Below, piece after piece: positions 55,305 through 64,000 of a stretch of DNA of 64,000 nt; position 1 is the stretch's first letter, and every line of letters starts with the position of its first letter. Source of the DNA: Diplonema papillatum (taxonomy: Eukaryota; Euglenozoa; Diplonemea; Diplonemida; Diplonemidae); the NCBI GenBank assembly GCA_030068145.1, contig JAPJBO010000090.1, positions 62,001 through 126,000 on the forward strand. The letters are read 5' to 3'. The notes beneath the pieces were generated by a model. That model was not told where the DNA came from. It saw nothing but the letters and a program-made list of their open reading frames with translations, and did no database searches. The position numbers were made by a program, and so were the translations under genes.

Positions 55305-55570
55305 TGGCTGCAGGCACCGGCACATCTCCTCCAGCGGCAGACTCGTCGTGGCCGAAGCCGCCGTCAGCGTGGCTTCGACATCTATCGGCCGCACCGGGGC
55401 CCGCGCCGGTTCGCGGGCATGTTGTCGGGCATGCGTGTCTGGCAGCCGCCAGGCACTCATGCCACGCCTTCACAACGGCGCCACCCGGAAACAGCCAGCT
55501 TGACGTCTCCCTTTTCCCCGCGCGCTACGAAACGCGACCACTGCCCCCTCCCCCTTGTTTTTGGATGGGG
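55305..55570 (-). pseudogene. second copy of the first exon's 5' half and leader of the four-exon gene
   Basis: Nearly identical to 54676-54941, displaced by 629 bp. It covers the start codon and about the first 46 codons, but stops where ATTTAAAAACATACAAC-like sequence replaces the coiled-coil part. It might act as an alternative first exon or promoter, or be inert. Confidence 0.8.
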
Positions 55571-56679
55571 GGGTTTTGTCTGCGTTGGGAGAATGCCTGT
55601 CGGAGTAGGAATGGGTACTTTAGTCCTATATTCTCGACAAAAATTTTCTGTTTTTGGGGCGTCACTCAGATCCAAGATCAGATGTAAACGGAAGCGGAAA
55701 CGCGACCACTCTACCCCTGCCCTTCCCCCTTTTTTTGTCCGTTGGAATTTCAACGTTGGAAAATTAAACTTGTGTTTTTTTAAACTGGCAGAGCCCGTAT
55801 CTGACCACTTCAAATGGCCAGGTCACGGCATGCATACTAAGTTGCTGGAGAGAACAGCTACGTTCGCAGCAGAATGTTCCTGCTAAGCTGCATGGGCAGG
55901 TGACGCTGCAGCTCCGCTGGGCACCATACGGACAATGCCAGGCCTGAGCCCCGAACCTTGCGACCAAAGTCTTGGCTAGAATACCTTTTCAAACCCCCCA
56001 GCCCAGCGCCAAGCTCCGGGTTCGCAACTTTCTTTGCCGGCAGCGCAGGTTGCCCACAGGGCGTAGCAAAAGGATGCAAGGGAGACACCGAATGTACACT
56101 TGCACTGGGTTATGGTTTCCGTTTTCCTCTTTTTTTCTAGAGTTAAAAGTTTCTTTCAGCTTTTTTTCTCGAGTCCCGTGTAGCTGGCGTGTTCGGCCGT
56201 GCTGCAGAGCCACGGTCCTACGGGTCAAGTGGCTACCGATTTCCCAAAGGCTTGGCGCTCGCGCTGAACACAAGCTCGTCGAGACGGTCAGCAGCAGGGC
56301 AGAGCGGACGAGGTTGTAGCACTGTGCTGCCCCCGACTCAAGCTTTGCACTGTGGTTGACCGTCACGTTCCTGGACCAGGAGCGGCCTTCTTCTCGAGTG
56401 CAGCGCCGCTGACGTCCAGCCGCCGGCAGGCCGACGGGCTGCGTGTGCGGAGTGGCGAGGGTAAGGTGACTGCAGACAGTCGAGTATTACGGTGCATCGC
56501 ATTGGAATCGGAAACTCCCCCTTCCTCCCTACCAGGCACGTGCCCGATCGCGTCCTTCTCCTAAAAGTGCCATCGTGCGAGAGTGTTTAGGTGCTCAGGC
56601 TGCAAGTTGGCAAAGGTGGCCAATCTTCCGTTATTTAGCAAGCATGTCTACGCTCAGGCTGCCGCATATGGCCCCGCAC
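55571..56679. other. intergenic, no gene seen
   Basis: It holds a family B copy (56175-56400) and otherwise unassigned sequence with only short frames. Confidence 0.45.
56175..56400 (+). repeat. dispersed family B, copy 5
   Basis: Contains GTGCTGCAGAGCCACGG, CAAGTGGCTACCGATTTCCC, GAACACAAGCTCGTCGAGAC and CAAGCTTTGCACTGTGG, ending GGAGCGGCCTTCTTC. Confidence 0.7.
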
Positions 56680-56800
56680 CAGCGACAGGCCTTCCTCGAA
56701 GGAGTCCTGCCCGAGCTCCCACACGAAGATGCCGGCCAGCCCGTTCTTGGCGGCCCACCGCGCCTGCTTCCGTATCTCGGGATCCCTGTTAAACACGTAC
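56640..56800 (-). pseudogene. chitinase 3'-exon fragment, farthest copy
   Basis: Reads AALYVFN-like leader, then DPEIRKQARWAAKNGLAG, FVWELGQDSFEEGLSLVRG, and then leaves the parent sequence before the stop. Host gene fragment. Confidence 0.8.
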
Positions 56801-56969
56801 AAAGCCTTTACCCTTATACTGAAAACACGTGAACGACTACACGTTGGTGAAAAGTCGTTGCTCATCGGCAGTCGATCTTCGCTCGGCCGAGATCCGTTCT
56901 CCATCCTATTGATTGGAATGCGAAACATCTTTGCTTTTCAAGAAACCACCATTCACGGTGTGCTGTTAC

Positions 56970-57320
56970 CCGTCTAATGATCGCAAGTCTTTCGTCATCG
57001 GCAATCGATCCCGAAAGGAAGGCTCGTTTTTGACAAAGTCTGGGAAGATACCATCTTTCCCGTGGTTGCAACGCTCCGGCATGGGGAGCCCCTGGCTTGT
57101 GTCAGTCATTGGACCGGAGAGCCTGCCGCATGGCCCGCACCAGGGACAGGCCCTCCTCGAAGGAGTCCTGCCCGAGCTCCCACACACGAAGACGCCGGCC
57201 ATCCCGTTGAACGCGTAGCTCTTCCGGGCCGGCGGCGCCGACGATCTCGGGGTATGTTGTTCGGTTCGCGTCGCCTTTCCGGTCGCGGGCGTAAGCCGGG
57301 ACAGGAGAAACAAAGCCCAG
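56970..57320 (-). pseudogene. chitinase 3'-exon copy with internal loss
   Basis: It keeps VPAYARDRKGDA near the left of the exon and WELGQDSFEEGLSLVRAM at its end, but has lost about 60 bases in between, so the frame is not continuous. Its 3' flank matches that of the copy at 57630-57930. Confidence 0.8.
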
Positions 57321-57629
57321 CGCACACAATCACTACCCGAGGGCGATGAGGTGGTGTGACACAGGCTCTTCGGACTCTGATCACACACCATTCTGCCGCG
57401 TGCGCATAGTTCACGCCAGCCTCAAAAATGGAAGCACTACTGCATGCCCATCACTTCGGTTCCTGCGAGCTTGGGGACGTACAAGGCCTTTACGTGAACG
57501 ACAGCTCCGGTCGTTGGTGAAAGATCTTTGCTCATCGGCAGTGGATCTTCGCTCGGTCGGGCTTCTCCATCATTGATTGGAATGCAAAATATCTTTGCTT
57601 TTAAAGAAACCACCATTCACCGTGTGCTG

Positions 57630-57930
57630 TTACCGGTCCAATGATCACAAGTCTTTCGTCATCGGCAATCGATCCCGAAAGGAAGACTCGTTTTTGACGA
57701 AGTCTGGAAAGATACCATCTTTCCCTCCCGTGGTTGCAACGCTCCGGCATGGGGGGCCCCTGGCTCGTGTCAGTCATTGGACCGGAGAGCCTGCCGCATG
57801 GCCCGCACCAGGGACAGGCCCTCCTCGAAGGAGTCCTGCCCGAGCTCCCACACGAAGACGCCGGCCAGCCCGTTTTTGACGGCCCCCCGCGCCTTCTTCC
57901 GCATCTCGGGAAGCCCGTTGAACACGTACA
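57630..57930 (-). pseudogene. chitinase 3'-exon copy nearest the gene
   Basis: Codes NGLPEMRKKARGAVKNGLAG, FVWELGQDSFEEGLSLVRAM, then QALRSND and stop, plus ~150 bp of 3' flank. The upstream side is replaced by a TTAGTGTAGGCGTAAAGGC leader also seen in the farthest copy. The end of the frame is intact. Confidence 0.85.
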
Positions 57931-58185
57931 AAGCCTTTACGCCTACACTAAAAACACGTGAACGACTACACGTTGGTGAAAGATCGTTGCTCATCGGCGG
58001 TCGATCTTCGCTCGGCCGAGATCCGTTCTTCATCATTGATTGGAATGCGATTGCCGTTGAAACATCATTGCAGCCACCGTCGTTCACGGAGTGCTGTTTC
58101 CAACGGTGACAAGTCTTTCGTCATCGATAAGATACCATGTTTCCCATGGTTGCAACGCTCCGGCATGGGGGGCCGCTGGCTTGTG

Positions 58186-60785
58186 TCAGTCATTGGACCG
58201 GAGAGCCTGCCGCATGGCCCGCACCAGGGACAGGCCCTCCTCGAAGGAGTCCTGCCCGAGCTCCCACACGAAGACGCCGGCCAGCCCGTTCTTGGCGGCC
58301 CACCGCGCCTTCTTCCGCACCTCGGGAAGCCCGTTGAACGCGTAGCTCTTCAGCCGCTTGGCTTCCGGCCCGGCGGCGCCGACGATTTCGGAGTACGTTT
58401 TCGCGTCGCCTTTCCGGTCGCGGGCGTAAGCAGGGACACCCAGTGCAATCTTCGCAGCGGGGCACCCCGCGTGCATCAGCGCCTTGATCGCGGTTTCGGT
58501 GGCCTTTCTCGAGTGGTGTTCGTCCCCGTGGAAGTCATACGTCTGTATATTTATGTGAAAGTTCGCGTGAGGATCCGGGGGTTTCAAGTCAGCCTCCGGG
58601 TGACCATCGTCGAAAGGGTTCCTTTATAGGTATCATACACTGGACTGGTGTGCACATCGTACCATCGGTCTTGCTTATTGCCGACTATCTGACTCATTTA
58701 TGCGCTGTTTTAGCACTTGCAACGTATGAAGAAAGATGATCCGCCGAGTAGGACCCTGTGTTCGACATCAATTGCCAACTGAAACCACGTAGGATTTGGG
58801 TTCAGGGTAGTGCGGTCGGAAAAACACCACGTAGGATTTGGGTTCAGGGTAGTGCGGTCGGAAAAACGAACACCGGTTGCCTCCCTTCTTCCTACTCTCT
58901 CTCTCTCTCGCGGAGTTTAGAATTGTGAAAAGCGGTCGGGGGTTTCAAGTCTCTCCATTTGACTTGTCAGGCGGAGGTATTTTTCCTATGTGCAATTCGA
59001 GCTGAGTCTAGGTAGGTCGGGTGGGCGGGTGTCTACAGTGCTCTTCGCGCTTCGGGTCGCGTTTGCTTTTCTGTTTACCGTCACTTGTGGAGTGCGCTCT
59101 CGCGGTGTAGATTTACACTGCAGTGGGAGGAATCCATAGTTTACTGTTGAGTACAACTGTGCTTTGCGCAATTTGCTTGGAGGGGATGGAAAGTTTGTTG
59201 GTGCTTGCTCCCTGGAGGCCATCTTTATAAACCCGCGGGGTTTTTAGAGTTGAAATTCGCTTGAGATTCCGGGAACTCAGGGTCTCCGGGTGACCTTTGT
59301 TGAATCGGTTCTCTTCGAGCAAGTAAGGGCTTGTGGGTGTGGGTAGTTTCTTTGGTATACACTTTTCATTTAGAGTCATGGCTAGCCACGTCCAGGACCG
59401 TTTGTAACCAACACCAAGAACCGAGAGCTGACTTAAGGTGTCCGAGTGATCGCTCATCAGATCCCACAAAGGGTGTCCGTTGATCTTTGCACAGCAGGAC
59501 GGTGGCCATGGAAGTCGGCATCCGATGTGCAACAACTCACCTGCCGCATGCACCTGGAAGGAGGTGCACACTCCTACGAGAAATGCGGTCTCCCCACGTT
59601 CTACATGTAACGTTGTGGAAAGATGCTCAGTAAAACGGCCGGGGCAAACACACCATGAAATTGATGCGATCGACAGCGGCGAACAGTTCGGGCGCTGGCT
59701 TTGTCTCCCAGTAGTGCAGCGCTACGGTGAGGTACAGGTTCGAAGGCTCGAAGGCGCTCTGCATCTCGGCCAGCAGGCGGACACGCGCAGCCTCTTCTTC
59801 CGCGTCGCGGGGCATCTCCCAGTCGATGTCGACGCCATCGAGGGAGTACTTTTCGCACAGGGCGAGGGCGGCTTGGATGAGGGTCGCCCGCCGCTTCGCC
59901 GTCTTCGTCGCCGACTTGTACAGCATCGAGCGGCCGGCGCCGCCGATCGACAGCAGCACGCGTTGCACGCCTGCGCGCTTGGCTGCTGCGGCGAAGCCCA
60001 GGCGGTCTTCCGCGATACCTGGCTCGTGGGATATCGAGCCGTCGGCTCCTGGTTGCACGCTGTGTTGTGTGTGTTGGGTTGAGGTGCGTTGTCTGGGTGA
60101 GGTTGGTTTTGGGTTGAAGCGTACTGCTGTTGTGTTGGGGAGGTGCGTTGTCTGGGTGAGGTTGTGTTGCGTGGGGTTGTTATGTTGTGTGCTGGGTTGA
60201 AGAGCGTACTGCTGTTGTGTTGGGTAGGTGCGTTGTCTGGGTGAGGTTGTCTTGCGTGGGGTTGTTGGTTGAAGTGCTGCTGTTGTGTTGTGTGTTGGTT
60301 GAGGTGCGTTGTGGAGGAAGCTGCTGATCTTGGTGCTGACCACATGAAGCAAACTATTTCGGTATAACTGGACGGTTGGTGCGGCAAACCTTATATTAGT
60401 CTTTTCGTGCCAAAGAAATGCCGGCAAACCTGAACAGGATGATTTCGTTGACGCCTTTGGCGTAGGCCGCGATGTGGTCGCGCACGTGATCGAGGCGGTA
60501 CTCGGGAACGTAGCCCGACACCACCGGGAACAAAGGATCCTGCTTCCGACCGGATTGGGCCGGTGCCGCGGCTGCGTCAGCCGCGTGCTCGGAAAAATAG
60601 CGAACGCCGCCGAAGGCCGCCGCCGCCGCGGCGGCGATCACCGCCGCGCGCAGCGCCGTCGGGAGGGACAGCGGCTGCGCGGCCGGCGCTTGGTTGGCCT
60701 TCCTCCGGGCCTCCCGCCGGGGAGAGAGCAGCGGGGGGGACGCCTCGGCCGCAGCGGGCTTCTTCTGCGCGTCTTTTCGCGCCAT
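58186..60785 (-). CDS. membrane-anchored GH18 chitinase-like glycoside hydrolase
   Basis: Three exons: 60785-60430, 60059-59654 and 58542-58186; introns phase 2 (GTTTGC..ACAG) and phase 0 (GTGTGT..ACAG), giving 372 aa. The N-terminus is basic and Pro-rich, then a hydrophobic Ala-rich segment (ALRAAVIAAAAAAAFGGV, ~44-61) acts as a signal anchor. The GH18 barrel follows: VVSGYVPEYRLD, EIILFSVQPGADGSI, VLLSIGG (153-159), the catalytic LDGVDIDWE with acid E200, the INFMTYDFHG strand (251-260), ALGVPAYARD and a FVWELGQD end strand. All GH18 landmarks, including the DxxDxDxE motif, are intact, so hydrolysis of chitin-like beta-1,4-GlcNAc polymers is likely, outside the cell or in the lumen. At 372 aa it is of normal minimal size, with no chitin-binding module. 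Copies of its first and last exons flank it on both sides. Confidence 0.92.
58565..58670 (+). repeat. family G block
   Basis: GTGAGGATCCGGGGGTTTC, GGTGACCATCGTCGAAAGGG and GTGTGCACATCGTA match 35661-35752. It lies in intron 2 of the chitinase gene, 20 bp from the acceptor. Confidence 0.7.
58783..58868. repeat. 43-46-bp direct duplication
   Basis: ACCACGTAGGATTTGGGTTC and AGGGTAGTGCGGTCGG occur twice in tandem with no change, in intron 2 of the chitinase gene. A CTCTCTCTCT tract follows. Confidence 0.85.
60070..60320. repeat. degenerate G/T-rich minisatellite in chitinase intron 1
   Basis: Words GTGCGTTGTCTGGGTGAGG, TTGTGTTGGG and GTGTTGTGTG repeat with a ~60-110-bp higher order. It reaches within 10 bases of the exon 2 acceptor, which is made from the repeat itself (CACAACACAG). 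Confidence 0.85.
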
Positions 60786-61147
60786 CGGTCGACCACCAAA
60801 CCCAACTCCCCTTTTGGCGTTTTTTTCGAGGTTGAATATATAGAGGTTCGGTTTGTAAGCTCGGACCGCACTTTCGCTTCGGCTACACATTTCTTCCGCG
60901 CAGAATGTGTTACTCATTAGTTAAGGGGTGCTAACTTTTCTACCACCGAATTGATCAAAATGACCACCAGCTTTCCGAAAAAGTGTTCAAACGACCTCAG
61001 TGCACAGTGCGTTGCCCGGGTTAGTCGAAGGCCTGACAATCACACTCATGCAACAAATTTACACCGCACACGCACACAGTGACTGCCGTGCTGTTCAATT
61101 CAGTCATAAGTGCTAAATTCATCCGCATTATTCGGTACTCGACGTAG

Positions 61148-61265
61148 TCAAGGCGGTACTCGGGAACGTAGCCCGACACCACCGGTGAACAAAGGGTCCT
61201 GCTTCCGACCGGAATGGGCCGGTGCCGAGGCTGAGTCGTGCTCGGAGAAGTAGCGAGCGCCGCCC
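61148..61265 (-). pseudogene. chitinase first-exon fragment upstream of the gene
   Basis: It repeats the RYFSEH to SGYVPEYRLD part of exon 1 (CCCGACACCACCGG, CTGCTTCCGACCGGA), with a small loss in the Ala-rich part and a one-base length change after it. So the gene has pieces of itself on both sides. Confidence 0.8.
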
Positions 61266-61381
61266 AAGGCACTATCAGATCGAACAACCGACTGTAGATA
61301 CCAGCGACTACAAACGGGAGTTCCCCTCGTACTACCCCGTATTGTCGGAATGGGCCCGATGAGCTCTCTCTCCATCAGATG

Positions 61382-61561
61382 TGAGCCGGTCCATCCCCTC
61401 TTGATAGACCGTGATAGACCGAAGAATACAGCACCGGGCAATTCGATGCAGCTCTATGGACTAGGGATGCACCTGATAGACCGCGGTGGACCGTGATTCA
61501 CTGTGATAAACAGCGGCAGGAACTTCGATGCAGTTTCAAAAGATAGGGACGGACCGGCTCA
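61382..61561. mobile_element. MITE-like family C, full copy 2
   Basis: 180 bp, the same length and ends (TGAGCCGGTCCATCCC and GGGACGGACCGGCTCA) as the copy at 5608-5787, and very similar throughout. No clean target duplication is visible (CAGATG left, CAGTAG right). Confidence 0.85.
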
Positions 61562-61574
61562 CAGTAGGGTAACC

Positions 61575-61609
<35 letters not shown>

Positions 61610-63765
61610 ATTCCATACTAGTGGGTGAACAGATCAACCCCCATGTCTCCCTGGGGTTGGCCCCGATTCTTCCCTAGTTTAGCGCCTGGCGGTTGATTCA
61701 TCAATTTGACGCTAAGCAGCTCGGCCAACAATGCACACCACACGAAAAAGCAGAAAAGGGTGAGAAAACAAGATCCGCGCAAAGATTTTGATTGTCCATA
61801 CGTTCGCCGAACAGGATACTGGCCAACGCCTTCCGCAAAAGAGTGACTACTAGAGGCTGCAGGAAGACCTGGGAGGGGGATAGATGGAGGGAAGGGATCA
61901 CCCGGGATTCTTATATCTCAGCCCCGTCCGGATCGAGGGAAAATCTCCTTTCATGGTTGCATTTGTCCGAGTGACATCACGTAATTTATTCTTCTGCTTT
62001 CGGAGGGACTGTCCTCGATCATATCGACGACTGACTTCTTCGATTGCACTCACGCTTCTCGAGTTCCGGCTAGGAAATCGCCGCTTTTGGTGATGCATAG
62101 AAGTGATTCTTGTACTGATACAAGTGATAAGATGCCAAAAAAAACGCCCCCTCCCCTTGGCGCTAATAAAACATTTTTTGACGTCACCCCACACTGTACG
62201 CCGGCTCCGAAACCCTGTCTGTGCGCCCGGAAAACGGGCCCTAAACGGGTTTTGGCGGGTTAAGGGGAGGTAAAGGGGCCTCAGAAGGCCCACAAGTGGG
62301 CCAGATGGGGTTGCGGGGCCAGTAAGGGGTGAGGTCGAAAAGTAGTTTATTAGTGCAAAGGGGAGGGAGGGGTGGTTTTGGCATCGTCTCAAGTGCAGTA
62401 CCCACTGGAAGAACCGGTGTGCTCGGTCCTTTAGCAGACCTTGAATATCTGCAGACGGGACAGCGATGCAAGTCTGGGTTGGCGGCTGCAGCAGGACCGC
62501 ATGTGAGTGCGAGCAGCCCTAGCAACCCACCTTTATGTCTAGAAGCCCAGCAGTACTCAGAAAGAAAATCTTGCAGGTCTTGCCAGAAATCAACGCGCAT
62601 GTGCCCCACCCGATAGTCTGTTTTGGCGGCAATCGGAACGCAATGCCAATGGAGCGAAACCTTTTTCACGAAAAACGCCGTAGATTCTTTGTTTTACTTC
62701 ATACGACGCTGGATAGAGACCCGGGGCTGATCCGAAAAAAGGAACGCCCTGCAACGAAAACGAATGCTCTTTGAACACAATGGGCGGGGTGGGTGTCACC
62801 AAGTGCACCTTCCGTTGCCTGCCCCTTCAGTGGCGGGCTCCGTTTAACCCGCGTTCCATCGTTGTCAGCGACCTACACCTGCATACGTGCAAGCGTTGAT
62901 TACTGCTGCATTACGAGATGAACACTTAATCGTCTATCCTCAGCTAAGACACGGAGGACCAGTGTTGCCGGCAGACCCCAGCAAAAAACCGGAAGTCCTG
63001 CTGCAGGTGCGCAGCACGTCTGGGTCGTTGTGCGGGAAAAGCAATTGCGCGACTAAGCATTGACGTCTTCAACGGGCATGAACGATGCGTACGTTTCGGG
63101 CTGAGTGGATTGTGTGTGAGGGTGTGGTGTCAACAGAGAAAGGGGCTCTGCGAAGAAGGGGGTCATGGTTCACCCGCATGCACGGGCAAGGAGACGAGGT
63201 GATGCAAGACGAAGGGGAAGCGCGAAGCGACCAGCCAGGACGGACTAACAAGACGCAAGACCAGGCGACCAAGAGAAGGAGGGGGACGCGACCCAGAGAC
63301 CCCGGCTAAGTAGCTTGGAACTAGTGTGATGGACCTTTCTTCGGAGGGGCTCATGCACTCAAAGATCGACTTATACGCATGCACGGGCAAATTCAGCGGG
63401 GAGTCCCCGGCAAGCTGGAGGGCCACCATGCTCCTCGTTTGAGGTTTTGAATCTGGCGACCCCTCGAGTATTACCTGCAAAGCAAGTGCTTGTGCAACTA
63501 CTACATATCCTCCTCCTTACTCTGTGTACTGGCTCCGTCTGCTGCTTCACGCAATAATCGAAACTAGAAAGGTCAGGCAGTGATTCGGTGTGTTTGTCAC
63601 AATCGTCGTGCCGCCTCAGGACACGCTACAGAAAAGGGGCAAGGGTGGGTGGGCAAGCGAGGGGTGAAGTTACGATGTTTTCACGATAGCGACGGGGTTA
63701 TTAACCTCGTGCAAGTGTTAGGTATTCGTCGCATATATTAATCTTCTAAGATCTGCAATCTTATA

Positions 63766-63975
63766 CAAAAATACTCGAGAGACTGCCGTGTGCTCATTTC
63801 GAAGGGAACAATACAACTACAAAGTGGACCTTTTTGGTTGAACGCTTACGCCCGCCACTAAACCCAGATTTACCTGTGGTTCGTGTGGGCTACAGCACAT
63901 TTACTTTCTTTGATCTATCGCAACTGGCAGTCTCCTCAAGCATTTCCTACAAAGCGGGTGCTTATATAACAAGAA
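63766..63975 (+). repeat. dispersed family A, copy 5
   Basis: Full length from AAAATACTCGAGAGACTGCC to GCGGGTGCTTATAT, followed by a short A-rich stretch. Very close to the copies at 3983 and 15918. Confidence 0.8.
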
Positions 63976-64000
63976 ATGTAAAAACGGGTTTTTGCCTAGA

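Larger units (their letters stand above)
60786..64000. other. region upstream of the chitinase gene to the window end
   Basis: No further gene is supported. It contains a chitinase 5' exon fragment, a full family C element, a family D scrap (62425-62475) and a family A copy at the end. The rest (61600-63760) has short frames only and nothing recognisable. Confidence 0.5.

Overview
This is a repeat-crowded piece of a eukaryotic nuclear genome. Exons are GC-rich and open, with GT-AG introns, long intergenic gaps, and many micro-, mini- and satellite arrays and small dispersed elements. The recognisable products (RIO1 kinase, a family-18 glycoside hydrolase, a 3CxxC zinc-finger protein, a TPR protein) and the long Gln-rich, coiled-coil proteins fit a unicellular alga or other protist. 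I cannot assign a lineage from sequence alone. I see no bacterial operon structure and no recognisable retroviral or LTR-element gene.

All seven supported multi-residue genes, plus one possible exon, lie on the minus strand. From left to right they are: RIO1 kinase (596-2514), a 3CxxC zinc-finger protein (8194-9027), a large protein of unknown function cut off by a poly(A)-tailed repeat (16163-17811), a ~1600-residue Q-rich coiled-coil protein (24158-30653), a membrane protein with a Cys-rich ectodomain (36945-38372), a TPR co-chaperone-like gene (40246-41082), a four-exon coiled-coil/Q-rich/Sfi1-like gene whose introns hold most of 44-55 kb, and a membrane-anchored GH18 chitinase-like gene (58186-60785). 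I joined exons by hand from phase and splice signals. The donors agree on GTRTGY in 10 of 13 cases, which supports the models.

Between the genes lie: a 65-unit 43/44-bp minisatellite (31581-34405); a (GTA)109 tract (14752-15077); a 521-bp tandem array made from the 3' end of the Q-rich gene (22620-24157); several small inverted-repeat elements (MITE-like families here called C and E); poly(A)- or T-tailed dispersed families (A, B, F); and a family D that shares gene-free sequence at several sites.

The most unusual object is a 3.6-kb fold-back element (44871-48494) inside an intron. It has terminal inverted repeats, a probable 5-bp target duplication, two opposed arms of one 41-bp satellite (about 48 and 25 units), and a tRNA-like Pol III box sequence at the hinge. 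A second theme is that most genes have partial tandem copies of their own ends next to them, mainly of the 3' end plus flank.
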